64,000 nucleotides of DNA from Rhodamnia argentea (taxonomy: Eukaryota > Streptophyta > Magnoliopsida > Myrtales > Myrtaceae): contig NC_063156.1 of NCBI RefSeq assembly GCF_020921035.1, positions 5,890,001-5,954,000 of the forward strand, written 5' to 3'. Both the position numbers and the translations under genes were made by a program. Positions 34,301-45,512 of this stretch are shown here, one piece after another. How positions within the stretch are numbered: the stretch's first letter is position 1; each line of letters starts with the position of its first letter. Below the pieces are notes generated by a model, which was not told the DNA's origin, made no database searches, and saw only the letters and a list, made by a program, of their open reading frames with translations.

Positions 34301-37299
34301 TTGCGTTTGCAAGCCTGTCCCCTTGCAAATGGACGACCAAAGAAGTTAACCAAGAAATTCCCGAGACAGTTGATAAAGAAAGCAAAGCGGAGCAGCATCT
34401 GTTTGGAAGCGCTTCCACGAACAAAATCCGAAAAGGCTAATCGTGACTCATGACGAATTATATTGTCACTGTCGCTAGTATAATTCGCGAATCAGACATT
34501 GATCACACCATCCTCGAGCAACCATGGCGAGGTAAATTTCCCCACAGCTAGGAGTTGAGAATTGTGCTGAACTCTTCGATTTTTTGGAAACTCGTTAGCG
34601 CATGATAACAGGCAGACTCGATTCATTCTCACGTTTTTGGACTTGAATACCCGCTCCTTGCCTTTTAGAAGCTGGAGGTTCAATTTTGGATGCTTACAGA
34701 CGATCCCTGACATATATCCGGCAAGAATCTATGCTGATTCCTCGTCAGTAACGCAGGCGCGAGAGCCGAAAAGGGCATTTCTTGAAGCATGTCGCGAGCC
34801 ACCGGATGCGCCAATACAGAAGCATGTGCAGGACTGGAAGGGCCAAAAAGCCTTCTATGATCACTTCCATAGAAAATGCTTTCCTGGTATTTGATTCCTG
34901 TTCAAGCATGAACATTTAGGACTGACAGGAGCATTAGGAAGCCCTCTGTTTCATCCCCAACATGCCTTGTGTAGTGGACAGAAAAGAACAGATGACCACT
35001 AGACAATAATAAGATAAAAGTATCATGGGATCTCTGCCTACCAATATAAGCCAACATTTAATGACTACAAAAAGGTTCAAAAGTGACAGCATATGCAAGA
35101 GGAGCATGAGCTCATATAAGATAAATGGGAATCCTCTGGGGATTCCAATGAGTGTGGACAAGGGCAAAGCATGGGATATGACTTGGAATAGGATGACAAG
35201 GCATGTGATGTGATTTAGCAAGAGGCAAAGAGAAGTCCCAATTTCAGAAAGTAAGACTCTATATGGAACCTCCCGCCATTCCCTATCATGGAGCCAAAAA
35301 AAAAAAAAGGTGCAGACAATGACACAATGATCCACTTCCCACAGGGCAGAGGAAAAAGATAGAATGATAGAATGACTTTCGGTTGAGAAGAGCCACATGC
35401 AAAGAAACGGCAGAAGAAGTTGTGGCCCAGGTTCCCATTTAAAGTGAGGAAAAGGGACGAGAGCCTCATCTCAAACCAGACCAGACAATGTCCATATAGT
35501 TACAGCAAAAACATTATTCAATCAAGCTTGTCATTTGGAAAGGTGTCTGAGACAAGATCCTTCTCGTAGCACCTTCCTTTTTCAAAAGATGTCCAGTAGA
35601 AGAAAATTCAACCAAAATACAGTGGCTTCGTTCGGCCATCCTAGACTCCTTGAAATGGGCAGGACCAAAAGGAGTTCATCGATGATTTGATTTTCCGACT
35701 TTGACTTGGAGTACAAAAAATTTTCGCCAGAATCGGCACCCCAAAACTGTGGAATTCTGAAGAGAATTATAGGAAGGTAAACAACTTGACACAAGCTGCT
35801 AATGAGCATTCAATCCTGTGCGAGCAAACTGAAAGTGTTCTCTCGCCCCAACTTTACATAGCCACGATGGCAGAAGTTCATACCCACAGCAAGAAAATGT
35901 TTAGGTTGAAGAGAAATATTAAGTGGGCACTGCGGGGGCCTGTTAATTTATTCTTGGTTATTTCAAGGTCATTAGAACAATTTTGACCGTTTTAAAAGGT
36001 ACATCTCATACAGAAATGTCACCACCAGGCCAATTCTTGTTTACCCGAGGGACAAACGCTACCCAGAGACTGAATTCAGCAAAGGGTACAACAACTTGAT
36101 TTGAAATCTTGTGGAGAATGAGGCACGAGCACTTGGAACGATAAGGATTGAGGCAGCATGTTGCTGCCTAACAAATCCATGTCAAGCCTGGAAATCATTT
36201 ATTTCACAGTAGAAAAAACTCCAAGCCCAGTTCCACAGCAACACCAACATCAGAGAAACAGACTTTTCAGTAGCAGCCATCTAGTGTCCTCCCTGCCCAG
36301 AAAAGAAGAATAATTAAGTTCCATTTAAGCTGCAATCTTTGAAAACCCGTGGAACAATGAAAAATGCAAAAGATATGAAGACAAAAATAGGCAATAAAGG
36401 GCCAACTTAAAAGCACAAAGCGCCAGCATTTTGACATTTGGAAAGCACAAAATGTAGAGATCCTTATCCTAGCATTCAAAGAAGCTGTTACTTTCTGCTA
36501 CATGCTAAAATTAAGATAACAGATATAAAATATCCAATGTCACCAAACAGAAGAAAAGAAGGTTGACATTGACTTCTAATCGAACTATTGAAAGGCAGAA
36601 AAGCAAAGACGAGGAACTATCTGATATGAAGGTAATATCAAGCCCTAGCTGATATGAAGGCATTAGAACTCGTAAAAGGCAGAAAAGCAAAGTCAAGAGG
36701 AATTTTCAACCCAAAAAAACAAAAAGGAGTTAAGAGGAACTATGTGTAGAAATCACAAACTTGGCAAGGGAGGTGTGGAACAGCCTTGTAACCATAAGGA
36801 AAGGGCACACCACAACCTATGTTTCCTCAAACAGCAACAAGAAAAAGCATCGCTATAAGGGGGCCAGCAGCCTTTGTTTTTGGGTAAACTGATAGCCGTT
36901 TGAACTATCCCATTTGTGAGATGCACATCTCTGAACCAGGCATTTTGGGGATGAAAGTTAAATGAGAAGCGTGAAAACATCTCATTTTCCTTGAGGACTG
37001 AGCAAGTTCCACATCAGGTGCGTACAAGGTTGCTTGCACTCAAAGATACGGAAAATCAACACATGTATGGCGCTCAGCTCACCTACAGGACAAACCTCTA
37101 AATTTTGTGAACCACTAAGCCAGCATCTCGTCTTTGTGCCACTATCCCAACATATGAACCGACTGTTAATCTTCTCAGCAAATGCCGATGTCCAACTTAT
37201 ACCCATGTGGGTTGAAAAGTGAAGTTTTGTGGCTTCAGGTGCAAGTGTGAGAGATGCAGAAAGGTTGATACAACCACTTTACAAGAGTGGTGACAATGT

Positions 37300-37790
37300 G
37301 TTTTAGAATTCCGAGTATGGGATGATTGTCTTCTTAAAGGCCGAGTTGTCCTCCCACACGCAAAATGATCATGAACTGGTGCTGCTTTCCTAATGATGAC
37401 CACGGCAGGTCGAAACCAGTTGTTATGCCGAAGTGATATATATGTTTCATTTAAGAGACTAAATCAACATCAACATCACCTTTATTCCAAACTAGTTGGA
37501 GTCGGCTACTTAAGAGACTAAATACTTGAACTAAATTGAGCACGTGTTTGTTTTAGAATTCCGAATATGGGATGATTATCATCTAAAGGCTGAGTTGTCC
37601 TGCACACGCAAAATGATCATGAACTGATGCCGCTTTCCTAATGATGACCACAGCCGGCCGAAACCAGTTGTTGTGCCGAAGTGATATATATGTTTCACTT
37701 AAGAGACTAAATCAACATCACCTTTATCCCAAACTAGTTGGGGTCAGCCACTTAAGAGACTAAATACTCGAACTAAATTGAGCGCGGTAC
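37300..37790. repeat. Tandem pair of 240-bp blocks, with a diverged third copy at 38401-38620
   Basis: Blocks at about 37300-37543 and 37547-37790 share TTTTAGAATTCCGA.TATGGGATGATT, GCAAAATGATCATGAACTG, TTCCTAATGATGACCAC, GCCGAAGTGATATATATG and AACTAAATTGAGC. A more diverged copy (ATGGGATGATTATCATC ... GCTAAATAGAGCG) lies at 38401-38620. The first two are near-identical, so this duplication is young; the third is older. Confidence 0.75.
37447..37515 (-). repeat. 3' tail remnant of an Au-type SINE or RTE LINE
   Basis: Read on the minus strand, GTAGCCGACTCCAACTAGTT followed by TGGAATAAAGGTGATGTTGA matches the widespread plant 3' end (GACCCCAACT.GTTTGGGA.TAA then a GTT-rich tail) shared by Au-type SINEs and their RTE partners. 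Only the tail is present. It is duplicated with its block at about 37700-37765. No tRNA-like head with A and B boxes was found. Confidence 0.4.
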
Positions 37791-39351
37791 GATCGGTGAT
37801 GAGGATATAGTTTGCCAAACTATCCTTCGGAAGATATATCAAGGGAAGATCAATTTAGTGCCCTTGAAGAGTCACGTGGGCTTGTCCTTGGCCAGGAGAG
37901 TTGTGGCTTGTGACAAATGGTATACAAGCATGTTTCCCAAACTTCTAGGCGAATGCGAAGGAGTGATTTGTTGCAACGTTTTGCAACAAGAAGAGAAAGC
38001 CTCCATAGGTTGCTTAGATCAAGAGAAGTACAAAGAAAATGTTGCCGAGGAAGTGGTGTTGATTTACAATGCCACACTCTTCAGGGAGCGCACAAATGAC
38101 TGGAGATCCACGAAAAGCATTGATCGTGGGAAGCAACCAATGGAGTGGAATGGCTTGTTTAGTCGAACAAGCATTTGCCATTCATGAAAGTCCCAAGAAA
38201 GTGGCAGTAATTGTTGAAGAACAGTAGCAAGCAACAAAATAGCCCACAACAAAGGGGTTGTGGAAAATGGGTAGGGAAAGTGTCGCAGTCCGACTTCTTC
38301 CATCCCCCTATAGGCTGAAATGTGAAGCTTTGGGGTATCGGCATGAAGTGAGAAGCAGAATGTTTTGTACATCTGGTTTGTGGGAATGGCATCAAGGTGA
38401 CTATGCTAGGAATCTGAAAATGGGATGATTATCATCTTTGAGGATCTCTGAAGACGTAGTTGGACTCCTGTACACAAATTGATTAGGAGCTGACACTCCT
38501 CTCCTCATAGTGGCTAGGGCTAACCGAAATCAATTGTAGCACAGAAATTATATGTATGTCCCACTCGAGGAAGTGAATGACCGAGCTAAATAGAGCGTAG
38601 TATGGTCAGTGATAAGAAAGCAATTTTCCACGATCTACCGAGGGAATGCTAGCATGGTGTTTCAGTATATCTATTCGCTTCAACATGCAAATGACAGCAA
38701 TACAGAACTTATGACACTACATAAAACTAGCAATTTTCAGTTTGGAAGTATACTATTCTTGGTTCAAGAACCTTTTTTCACAATAGCATTGACATGTCTT
38801 TATGATATTTATGTTCCCCAAATAAAACATGTACTGTTCCTTAACTGCAAATTCACAAGTCCTAACTCACAATCGAACATGACTATTGAGTGAGAGAAAG
38901 CATAAGTGAACACAGAAACAATAAAAAGCGCCATCAAGTGCAATATGATATCATAATGCCATTCTTATGTCTCATGTTATGTTATTCTCTAGACAAGTTA
39001 GTTACTGCAACACTTGTACACCTCCAGGGTCTTGCAAATTAGCGACTAAAGTAGGTGATCATCAGTCGAACAACTGCATTCTCACTTCAAGACATGACAA
39101 AGTCTATGCAAGTATTGAGTTACAAACCCCCTTTCTCATCTTACTGAGCCCTTACATGAAAGAACAGAATTTTTGGCCCTAAAGAACTGCCATGCACAGG
39201 AAACTGCGATGACTTATACCGCAAATCTTAAAATGAAATCACTAGCCTCAATGAAAGATGCGAACAACCCCGTTAACAGCGAAGCAAACAGCTTACATTA
39301 GATTAGTGCACCTTCAATGTAGCAATTAGTCAAACAAGTTACCACCCACAA

Positions 39352-39376
39352 AGAGAGAGAGAGAGAGAGAGAGAGA
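39352..39376. repeat. (GA)n microsatellite downstream of riboflavin synthase
   Basis: About twelve GA units directly after the stop codon side of the riboflavin synthase gene, within its probable 3' untranslated region. Likely polymorphic in length. Confidence 0.8.
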
Positions 39377-39391
39377 TCATCACCTTCATCA

Positions 39392-40216
39392 TCAAGAAGA
39401 CTTCATGGAATCCACGAACCCACTACTGAGGAGCCTCTCCACATACTTCCCTAATATGTCCACCTCCAAATTCACCTTCTGCCCAACTCTCTTCATAGGA
39501 ATAACCACCTTCTGCTGCGTATACGCCACCAGCATGAAATTGAAGCAATCCTCCTCATCAAACACGTCCACTACCGTCAAGCTCGTCCCGTCGATGGCGA
39601 TGAACCCCTTGGGCACCACATACCTCAACAGCTCCTTCTTCGTCCTCACCTTCACCCACAGCGAGTCGCCCTCCGGTTCCATTGACACGATCTCCCCGGT
39701 CCCGTCCACGTGGCCTTGCACGAAGTGCCCGCCCATCCGGCTCGTCGGCTGCACCGCCCGCTCCAGGTTCACCATCGAGCCCGCCTCGAGCTCGATCAGG
39801 GACGTCTTCCGCAGCGTCTCGGGCGAAAGCCCGACTGTGAACTCCGCCGCGTCGAACTCGGTGACCGTGAGGCACGTCCCATTGATGGCGATACTGTCGC
39901 CGAGGCTGACGCCCTCAAGGACGGTCTTTGCGCCGATTTTCATGACGAATCCGTCGTCGACTTCGCCTAACTGCTTGACCTGGCCCATTTCTTCGACGAT
40001 TCCGGTGAAGAGGCATCGTATTGGGGGGTTCCGGTGGGGTCTGAAGAAGGGTTTAGGATTTTGGGCGGAGAGGGAGAGAGAGAAGAAGGACGATTTGGAA
40101 ATGGGGGCGTGAACGAAGCGGGATTTGAGTGAAGTGGCGCGAGGTGCGAAGAGTAGGAGGGACGGAAGGAGCTTTGGGGTTCTGGCGAGTGGAGTGAGGG
40201 AGTGAGCGAGCGCCAT
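39392..40216 (-). CDS. Riboflavin synthase (alpha-type), plastid-targeted, intronless
   Basis: 274 codons in one exon. It catalyses the last step of riboflavin synthesis: two 6,7-dimethyl-8-ribityllumazine molecules give riboflavin and a pyrimidinedione. The first ~67 residues are Ser/Arg/Pro-rich with few acidic residues, a chloroplast transit peptide. The mature enzyme starts near CLFTGIVEEMG (68-78). Two lumazine-binding barrels follow, with the repeated signatures INGTCLTV (111-118) and IDGTSLTV (208-215) and the linker GGHFVQGHVDGTG (162-174), then a C-terminal helix for trimerisation (ILGKYVERLL). The length is usual for plant enzymes. No frame damage. The coding strand is very GC-rich in the middle, which leaves a long antisense frame that is only a shadow. 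Transcribed toward the left; no clear TATA box seen. Confidence 0.95.
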   Translation of the reverse strand: MALAHSLTPLARTPKLLPSLLLFAPRATSLKSRFVHAPISKSSFFSLSLSAQNPKPFFRPHRNPPIRCLFTGIVEEMGQVKQLGEVDDGFVMKIGAKTVLEGVSLGDSIAINGTCLTVTEFDAAEFTVGLSPETLRKTSLIELEAGSMVNLERAVQPTSRMGGHFVQGHVDGTGEIVSMEPEGDSLWVKVRTKKELLRYVVPKGFIAIDGTSLTVVDVFDEEDCFNFMLVAYTQQKVVIPMKRVGQKVNLEVDILGKYVERLLSSGFVDSMKSS

Positions 40217-40219
40217 TTT

Positions 40220-40900
40220 TCTTGCTCGATTTTCTCGGGAAAATTTTCAGGTTCGAACCATTGGGAAGTGGGTGATGTGGAAACTGAAGCGAAGCTCTAG
40301 CACGTGAGTGGCACGTGCTACAGTTGGTAAATTTTAGGTCCCGTAGGCCCAAAGGAGGAGGCGACCGGTCTCATTTTTAGGTGTATCTGAACTCGTTGTA
40401 GTTGGTAATTTACCTAACAGGATGGCATCTACATGCAGTAATTTAATTTTAACCTGATTTAATTTTAACCACCATAATTATATTATAATACTCGTTTTTA
40501 CTTCTCACTAGTAGTAGTAATTTACTTCACCTTGAATTTTCGTAAATGATGGTTACCCTCCATAACTGCAAATAAAAATATACTTCAAAATCTTATAAAA
40601 CAAATATCTTACCATTAGTTCCTTTTCACGAAAAATCGTAAACAATCTAAATTCACGCTACTATAATTTTTTCTTGGTAGTCTTAGTAGTAAGTAGCTTA
40701 TCGCTATGATTGTAACATTCATTTATTGGGTGTATCATCAAAGGTCTATTAATAGTTGATTATTTTCATAAATAATAACTTTCTTTAACTACTCATAAGT
40801 AATGACATGCATAATACCATAGTCGGTTAATTTTACCAACTGTTTGTAATTTTTTTTAAAATTTCAACTACCCTTCATGTAATGATTTTCCTGATGCTTC
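40220..40900. other. Riboflavin synthase upstream region and AT-rich spacer
   Basis: The first ~150 bp upstream of 40216 are mixed-composition and should hold the riboflavin synthase promoter. CACGTG lies near 40300-40320 (AGCACGTGAGTGGCACGTGC), two G-box-like cores within 20 bp. Beyond 40380 the DNA is AT-rich with no gene. Confidence 0.45.
40299..40318. promoter_or_regulatory. Paired CACGTG (G-box) cores upstream of riboflavin synthase
   Basis: CACGTGAGTGGCACGTG places two palindromic CACGTG cores 11 bp apart, start to start, about 85-100 bp upstream of the riboflavin synthase ATG. G-boxes bind plant bZIP and bHLH factors involved in light and stress responses. The position fits a proximal promoter, but function is inferred from the motif only. 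Confidence 0.5.
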
Positions 40901-41144
40901 TAGAAAAAGAATTATGCAACCATTTTTTTTATGTAGGTTGCAATATTGTTCAACGCTCTTGCATGTGATTCTATTTACTCTTCATGTATTCATGTTGAAG
41001 AAAATCTGTCACGTCAAATACTCGTTCAAGAAAATTGGCTCTACTACCAATTGCCGATTTTGATATTGAGAAGGTTAAGAAGTGCCACAGGACTTAATAA
41101 ATTAATAATTTAAAAAATGCATTTTGGAAGCTCGATAGATTATA

Positions 41145-41582
41145 GAGAAAATGATACAAATGGCAATTTTCTCATTGAGGCCGAACGTAAACATATGGTC
41201 CCTAAACATTCGCTTAATATGCAATATGATCTCTAAATTTTTAATTTAACCAATATGATCTCTAAACTTTAACTTAATGTGTAATGTAGTCTTTGAATTT
41301 TAATTTGTTCACTACGGTCCCTAAACTTTTGGAACATGTTTAATTTAGTTCCTAAATTATAAGAAAATGTGCAATATTGTCTATAAACTTGAATTAATGA
41401 AAGGGCTACATTGAACATCTTTCTATAGTTCAACGATTAAGTTGAAGATGTTCCAAAAGTTCATGGACCATATTGGTCAAATTGGGCTAAAATTTAGGGA
41501 TCACATTACACATTGGGCTAAAGTTCAGAAATCACATTGCACATTGGGTCAAAGTTCATGAACTATTTGTGTCATTATCCCA
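41145..41582. mobile_element. Fold-back/MITE-like element, 438 bp, 8-bp target duplication
   Basis: Starts GAGAAAATGATACAAAT and ends ATTTGTGTCATTATCCCA, which are imperfect inverted ends. The interior is made of repeated TGGTCCCTAAAC / GTTTAGGGACC-like modules in opposite orientation, so most of the element could fold back. It is flanked by AGATTATA on both sides. The paralogous empty site near 43238 (CCAAAGATTATAAATTAG) has one AGATTATA. An 8-bp duplication fits hAT-related non-autonomous elements, but the ends are not typical hAT ends, so the superfamily is left open. No coding capacity. Confidence 0.75.
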
Positions 41583-42142
41583 AGATTATAAAGTAGTAAC
41601 TCAAACAAATTATAATTTTAGATAAGAGTGAAATTCTTAACAAAATTGTTAATTAAAAATGGTTCGATCAACGTCATTTTGTTACTCAAATAAGAGTCAA
41701 TAACCTAAAACTGGTAGTAGGTTTTATCGCAAAAAAGCTTACAAGTAACTCAAATAAAGTTGTAAATTTTATATAAGGGTCAGCAACTTAAACGAAATTT
41801 GGAAGTTACTTAAAAAGTTGGTATTTTAAAATCATCAGAGGGTACAAAACCCAAACCAATACCCCCATCAATATAACATGTCATTCATCTCAACAATCTA
41901 AAAATTTTAACGAAAATTAACGAAAGATAAATTTATTACGGGTGTACCAATTTAGGATTTTTGGTTATCAAAAAGTTAGTTTGTGTGCAACAGTTTGATA
42001 TTTTTCATGGTATTAACTCTTTTTTTATGTAGGTTGCAATAGTGTTCAACTTTTTCGGGTGTGATTTTACTTATTCTTATATATTCATGTCGAAGAAAAT
42101 GTTAAACCCGCCCTCACATTAAATACTCAATAAAAGAAATTG

Positions 42143-43125
42143 TGTGACATCCCGATTTTCATCTATCTATTTAATGAGCGAATTGGATTAGTTTTGGCGG
42201 CAATAGTCGAGGAGTCGTATTTTAAGGACAATGTGGGAGCCGCGGCAAATGTTGAGATTTAAAGCAAGGGGTGCTTAGTATTATCTTTTGACCTGTTAGC
42301 CAAGTTTGCAAGAAAAATGAGTACAATTAGTGAAATTTGTATCTAATGGACTGAGGACACGTGTATTTTTGCATAGTGGACAAGTGTCCACACACCCCGC
42401 GAATGAAGGACAAGTGGCACACGGGGAAGGAAACATGGCAGCCCCTAATTCTCTATAAAACCCTCTCCTCTCTCTCTTTTGCTTCATTTTTTGAGAACCC
42501 CTCACAAAAGCTCTCACTTTTCATTTCATTTTCTCTCTTGGTGGCTCTCTCCTCCCTCTCGCCTCAACTCGTATCTCCGGCGACGCCTCCCCTCGAGCTA
42601 TCACCGGCTTGTCTCGCCATCTCGCTCGCCCTAACTCCCTTGGTGACCCGCACGGCACAAGCGGGTGAATGGGAGGGCGAGCGATGTCGAGGAGTTGTCG
42701 TCGACGGCTTGAAGGCTCGAGGGACCGCTGTTGATTCATGGCATCGGGTGAAGAGAATGTGGGAAAAGAGAAAGGGAGCTCTCGCCTGCGAGGCTGTCCA
42801 CGAGAGGAAACAGAGGAGGGAAATGAGAGGAGAGAGAGGGAGTGCCCTTTTTTATAGAGGCTAGAGGCGATGGGTTAAGGGACCGCTCAAGGCTTGGCGG
42901 TTTAATCGTGAACCAACTTCGCGCCGGGACCGATTTTACCCAAAATTATCATTCAATCAAATACCAAGGATCCTTTTAAAAATAACGCGCCCGACAATAT
43001 CATAATCTCAAATATTCCACCTCTCAAAATTCTAATAATCCGCCAATTACAATATTGCCATAATCCAAGCCCGATAATTACTATTCCGAATATAAATCTG
43101 TTTGTTGGAAAATTGAGTCGTCACA
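42143..43125 (+). mobile_element. Solo LTR, probably Ty3/gypsy, 983 bp
   Basis: Starts TGTGACATCCCG and ends GTCGTCACA (TG...CA), with a perfect 5-bp target duplication AATTG on each side. The paralogous copy of the surrounding DNA (near 41035) lacks it. A TATA-like CTCTATAAAACCC near 42453 is placed as expected for an LTR promoter. No internal retrotransposon sequence is present, so this is a single LTR left by recombination. The perfect target duplication suggests a fairly recent insertion. A plus-strand open frame inside it (42361-42864) has no recognisable product. Confidence 0.85.
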
Positions 43126-43569
43126 AATTGTCTCTACCAATAGCAGATTGCGATATTCATAAGGTTAAGAAGTGCTAGGAGTTAATAAATTAATAATTTA
43201 ATTTGTATAAGTAGAGCATTTTGGAAGTTCCAAAGATTATAAATTAGTAAGTCAACTTCAACAAAAGTCGATAATTTAGTAGCAAAATCCTCTAATCAAT
43301 GTCATTTAGTAACGTAAGGGTCAATAACCTAAAATTGATCGTAAGTTTATCGTGATCAAGCTGGTAAGTAAATTAAAATTGTAAGCAACAAGGGCCAACC
43401 ACTTTAATGAAATTTGGAAATTACTTGAAACGTCGGTATTTTAAAATCATCATATAAAAGTTGGTAAGTGGCATAACTACGAGTCAATAATCTAAAACTA
43501 GCCAATAACACCATCATAGAAAACTTGGAAATCTACTCAAATTAAGATGAATAATTTAGTAGAAGAATT

Positions 43570-44190
43570 GGCATTTTAACACGATGGTAGGCTACTCCCA
43601 AAAAAATTGGCATTTAACGGTAACTAATGATTTCTAAACATTCAAAATAGTATTAGTGATCTAATTTGAGTGTTAGAAACTTACTAACAATAATATGCTG
43701 GTCAGTTTTATTATTCCAACTAACGCAGGACTCCTACATCCTAGGAACTTACCAACGCACACGAATTTTTCTGTCTTTTACCAAACAGAACACTAGGATT
43801 CTCCATGACTCCATCATCTTCATCGTAGGACCCTGTCCAATACTTGGATCTGTCACCTGTCGCCTTCAAGCCTCAACCAAAGAGGCCCCCTCTGCACTTG
43901 AAAAAGCATGAAGTCTGGCCATCTAAATCAAGAAAAAAAATGGTAACGTGTGGGACAAAAAGTTGCAGTTCGCCAAATAAATGTTGGGCGGAAGAAGAGC
44001 ATTGGACGTAACTTGTGGTGACAGGTGAGCTCATTCAACCAACCCCAACAAAGAAGAAGTCATACAGAAAGTTGAACCGATCATCCTTCATATTGCTTAA
44101 TGACTCCAACATCACCCCGCCAAAGGGGGACATGCGGTTGTGAACTCGACTGGTTTGAAGAGTGAAGGCGATTTTTGCTGCGGGGGCTCA
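43570..44190. other. Intergenic, includes the upstream region of the CASP-like gene
   Basis: No coding feature is supported. The segment after 43990 is less AT-rich and should hold the promoter and leader of the CASP-like gene starting at 44192. I could not pick a confident TATA box. Confidence 0.4.
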
Positions 44191-44191
44191 A

Positions 44192-45020
44192 ATGGCCAAG
44201 GTCAAGTTGCTGTTCGGCCTCGTGCTGAGGCTCCTCGCCATCGGAGCGACCGTGTCGGCGGCTATCGTGATGGGGACGAGCCGCGAGAGAGCCAGCGTCT
44301 TTTCCATATCTTTCGAAGCCAAGTACAGCGACATTCCATCCTTCAAGTGAGTCACTTCTTCGGGATCACATGGAGTTGATTCCCTTTCGGTTTTACTCTA
44401 TGCTTTCCTTCTTAGTTGACCTCACAAAAAAAGCTTTTGATGTAGGTACTTTATGATTGCCAATGCCATCGTTAGCGTCTACAGCTTTCTGGTCATCTTT
44501 CTTCCAGGAGAGAGCTTGCTTCGGAGACTAGTTGCTGGATTGGATTTGGTAAGCTCGAAAACCTTAGCAGAAGGAAATGACAATGGTTTAGTGTTTTTGC
44601 GATATACATGTCCGACCGTCCATTGAGCGGGTCCAGAAGGGGTATTGCAATCCCAGTGCTTATCGGTTAATTTACCTTCTTTTCCTGGAAAAACAAGTAA
44701 AACTCTTTCATTGCTCAATCAATATGCAGGATGCCTACTCTGCTCCAGGCTTCTCACTTGTTTTAACTTATCTTTCTTCTCGGACTTTGGACCAGGTTGT
44801 CACCCTGCTACTAACCTCGAGCATATCTGCGGCATTGGCGGTTGCTCAAGTGGGTAAGGATGGAAATGCTCGCGCAGGATGGCTACCAATTTGTGGCCAA
44901 GTCCCCAAGTACTGCGACCACGTAAGCGGCGCTCTAGGGGCCGGTTTCGCTGGGCTCGTTTTGTATGTGATGATACTCCTCTGTTCCTTACATGCTGTCC
45001 TGTATCCTCTCCTAGCTTGA
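44192..45020 (+). CDS. CASPL1C: CASP-like membrane protein, subfamily 1C type, three exons
   Basis: Exons 44192-44346, 44446-44548 and 44796-45020 join (TTCAA|GTGAGT, TGTAG|GTACTT, TTG|GTAAGC, ACCAG|GTTGTC) to 160 residues. Four membrane spans are visible: [20 protein letters not shown] near the N-terminus, [36 protein letters not shown] and [23 protein letters not shown]-like proteins are MARVEL-related four-span plasma-membrane scaffolds. Casparian-strip members organise lignin deposition, while 1C members are less known. [16 protein letters not shown] and [15 protein letters not shown] are subfamily hallmarks, with conserved cysteines in the second extracellular loop. The ATG at 44192 starts right before the first span. 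The gene converges with P450 copy 2, with 493 bp between stop codons. Confidence 0.9.
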
Positions 45021-45512
45021 AGGATTTTACCCAAGCGGACAGACTTAAGACTGTGTATTTGAAGTTTGCAGAATTTTTTGCTTGGCCTTCAATTTCCCAA
45101 CATCCTTTCCTGGAAACCGAGATCGCTCGACATACAAGGAACCCTATCAAGGATCAACCAGTGTGTTACATATATCTGCTTTAGTGTACTTAATTCTGAT
45201 TTGAATGAATATGCCTATCAGTTTCATTATTTTCCTTCCCCTGAGAGAATGCAACATAAAGAGACTCAAAAGGCTTAATGAACAATCAGGTTTGTGATTC
45301 CTGTGTACAGCAACCGCCCGTCAAATTTATTGATGTCGCCTGTAAGCCGGGAGCTTTCTAGTCACTAAGTTAGGCATTTACACCGAAGTAAAACCTACTG
45401 ACCAGTGACAGCCCACAAGAGGACACGGTGCTACAATTTCATCGAGCACACTTTTTTCGTAGTACAGATTCCAATGCAACGATTGAAACAGTCATACACG
45501 AGCTGGACAATT

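Larger units (their letters stand above)
31380..39350. other. Long intergenic region, repeats but no supported gene
   Basis: I found no coding sequence with family features across about 8 kb. Several open frames of 60-150 codons (for example minus strand 35398-34934 and plus strand 37858-38187) have no recognisable domain and show no splice-linked continuation. 32330-32345 is a poly-T run. 36590-36700 has a local direct repeat (GGCAGAAAAGCAAAG). 37290-38620 holds three related blocks described separately. Untranscribed DNA or long non-coding transcripts cannot be told apart by eye. Confidence 0.45.
40905..43560. repeat. Tandem duplication of about 1.1 kb, each copy split by a different insertion
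   Basis: Copy 1 runs about 40905-41870 and copy 2 about 42000-43560. Shared landmarks: TTTTATGTAGGTTGCAATA, GTATTCATGTTGAAGAAAAT, AAGGTTAAGAAGTGC, TTAATAAATTAATAATTTAA, CATTTTGGAAG, AAGTCAATAACCTAAAA and TTGGTATTTTAAAATCATCA. Copy 1 is interrupted by a 438-bp fold-back element and copy 2 by a 983-bp solo LTR. Each provides the empty site for the other's insertion. No gene content. Confidence 0.85.

Noticed and set aside
34934-35398. 154-codon minus-strand hydrophobic open frame
   Set aside because: Looks membrane-like only because the DNA is pyrimidine-rich on that strand; no conserved motif and no linked exons.
37858-38187. 109-codon plus-strand open frame
   Set aside because: No recognisable domain and flanked by young repeats; not enough to call a gene.
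39405-40112. 235-codon plus-strand open frame over the riboflavin synthase gene
   Set aside because: It is exactly antisense to the well-supported riboflavin synthase coding region and shows no domain; high GC removes stops.
42361-42864. 167-codon plus-strand open frame
   Set aside because: It lies wholly inside the solo LTR and its translation has no recognisable features.
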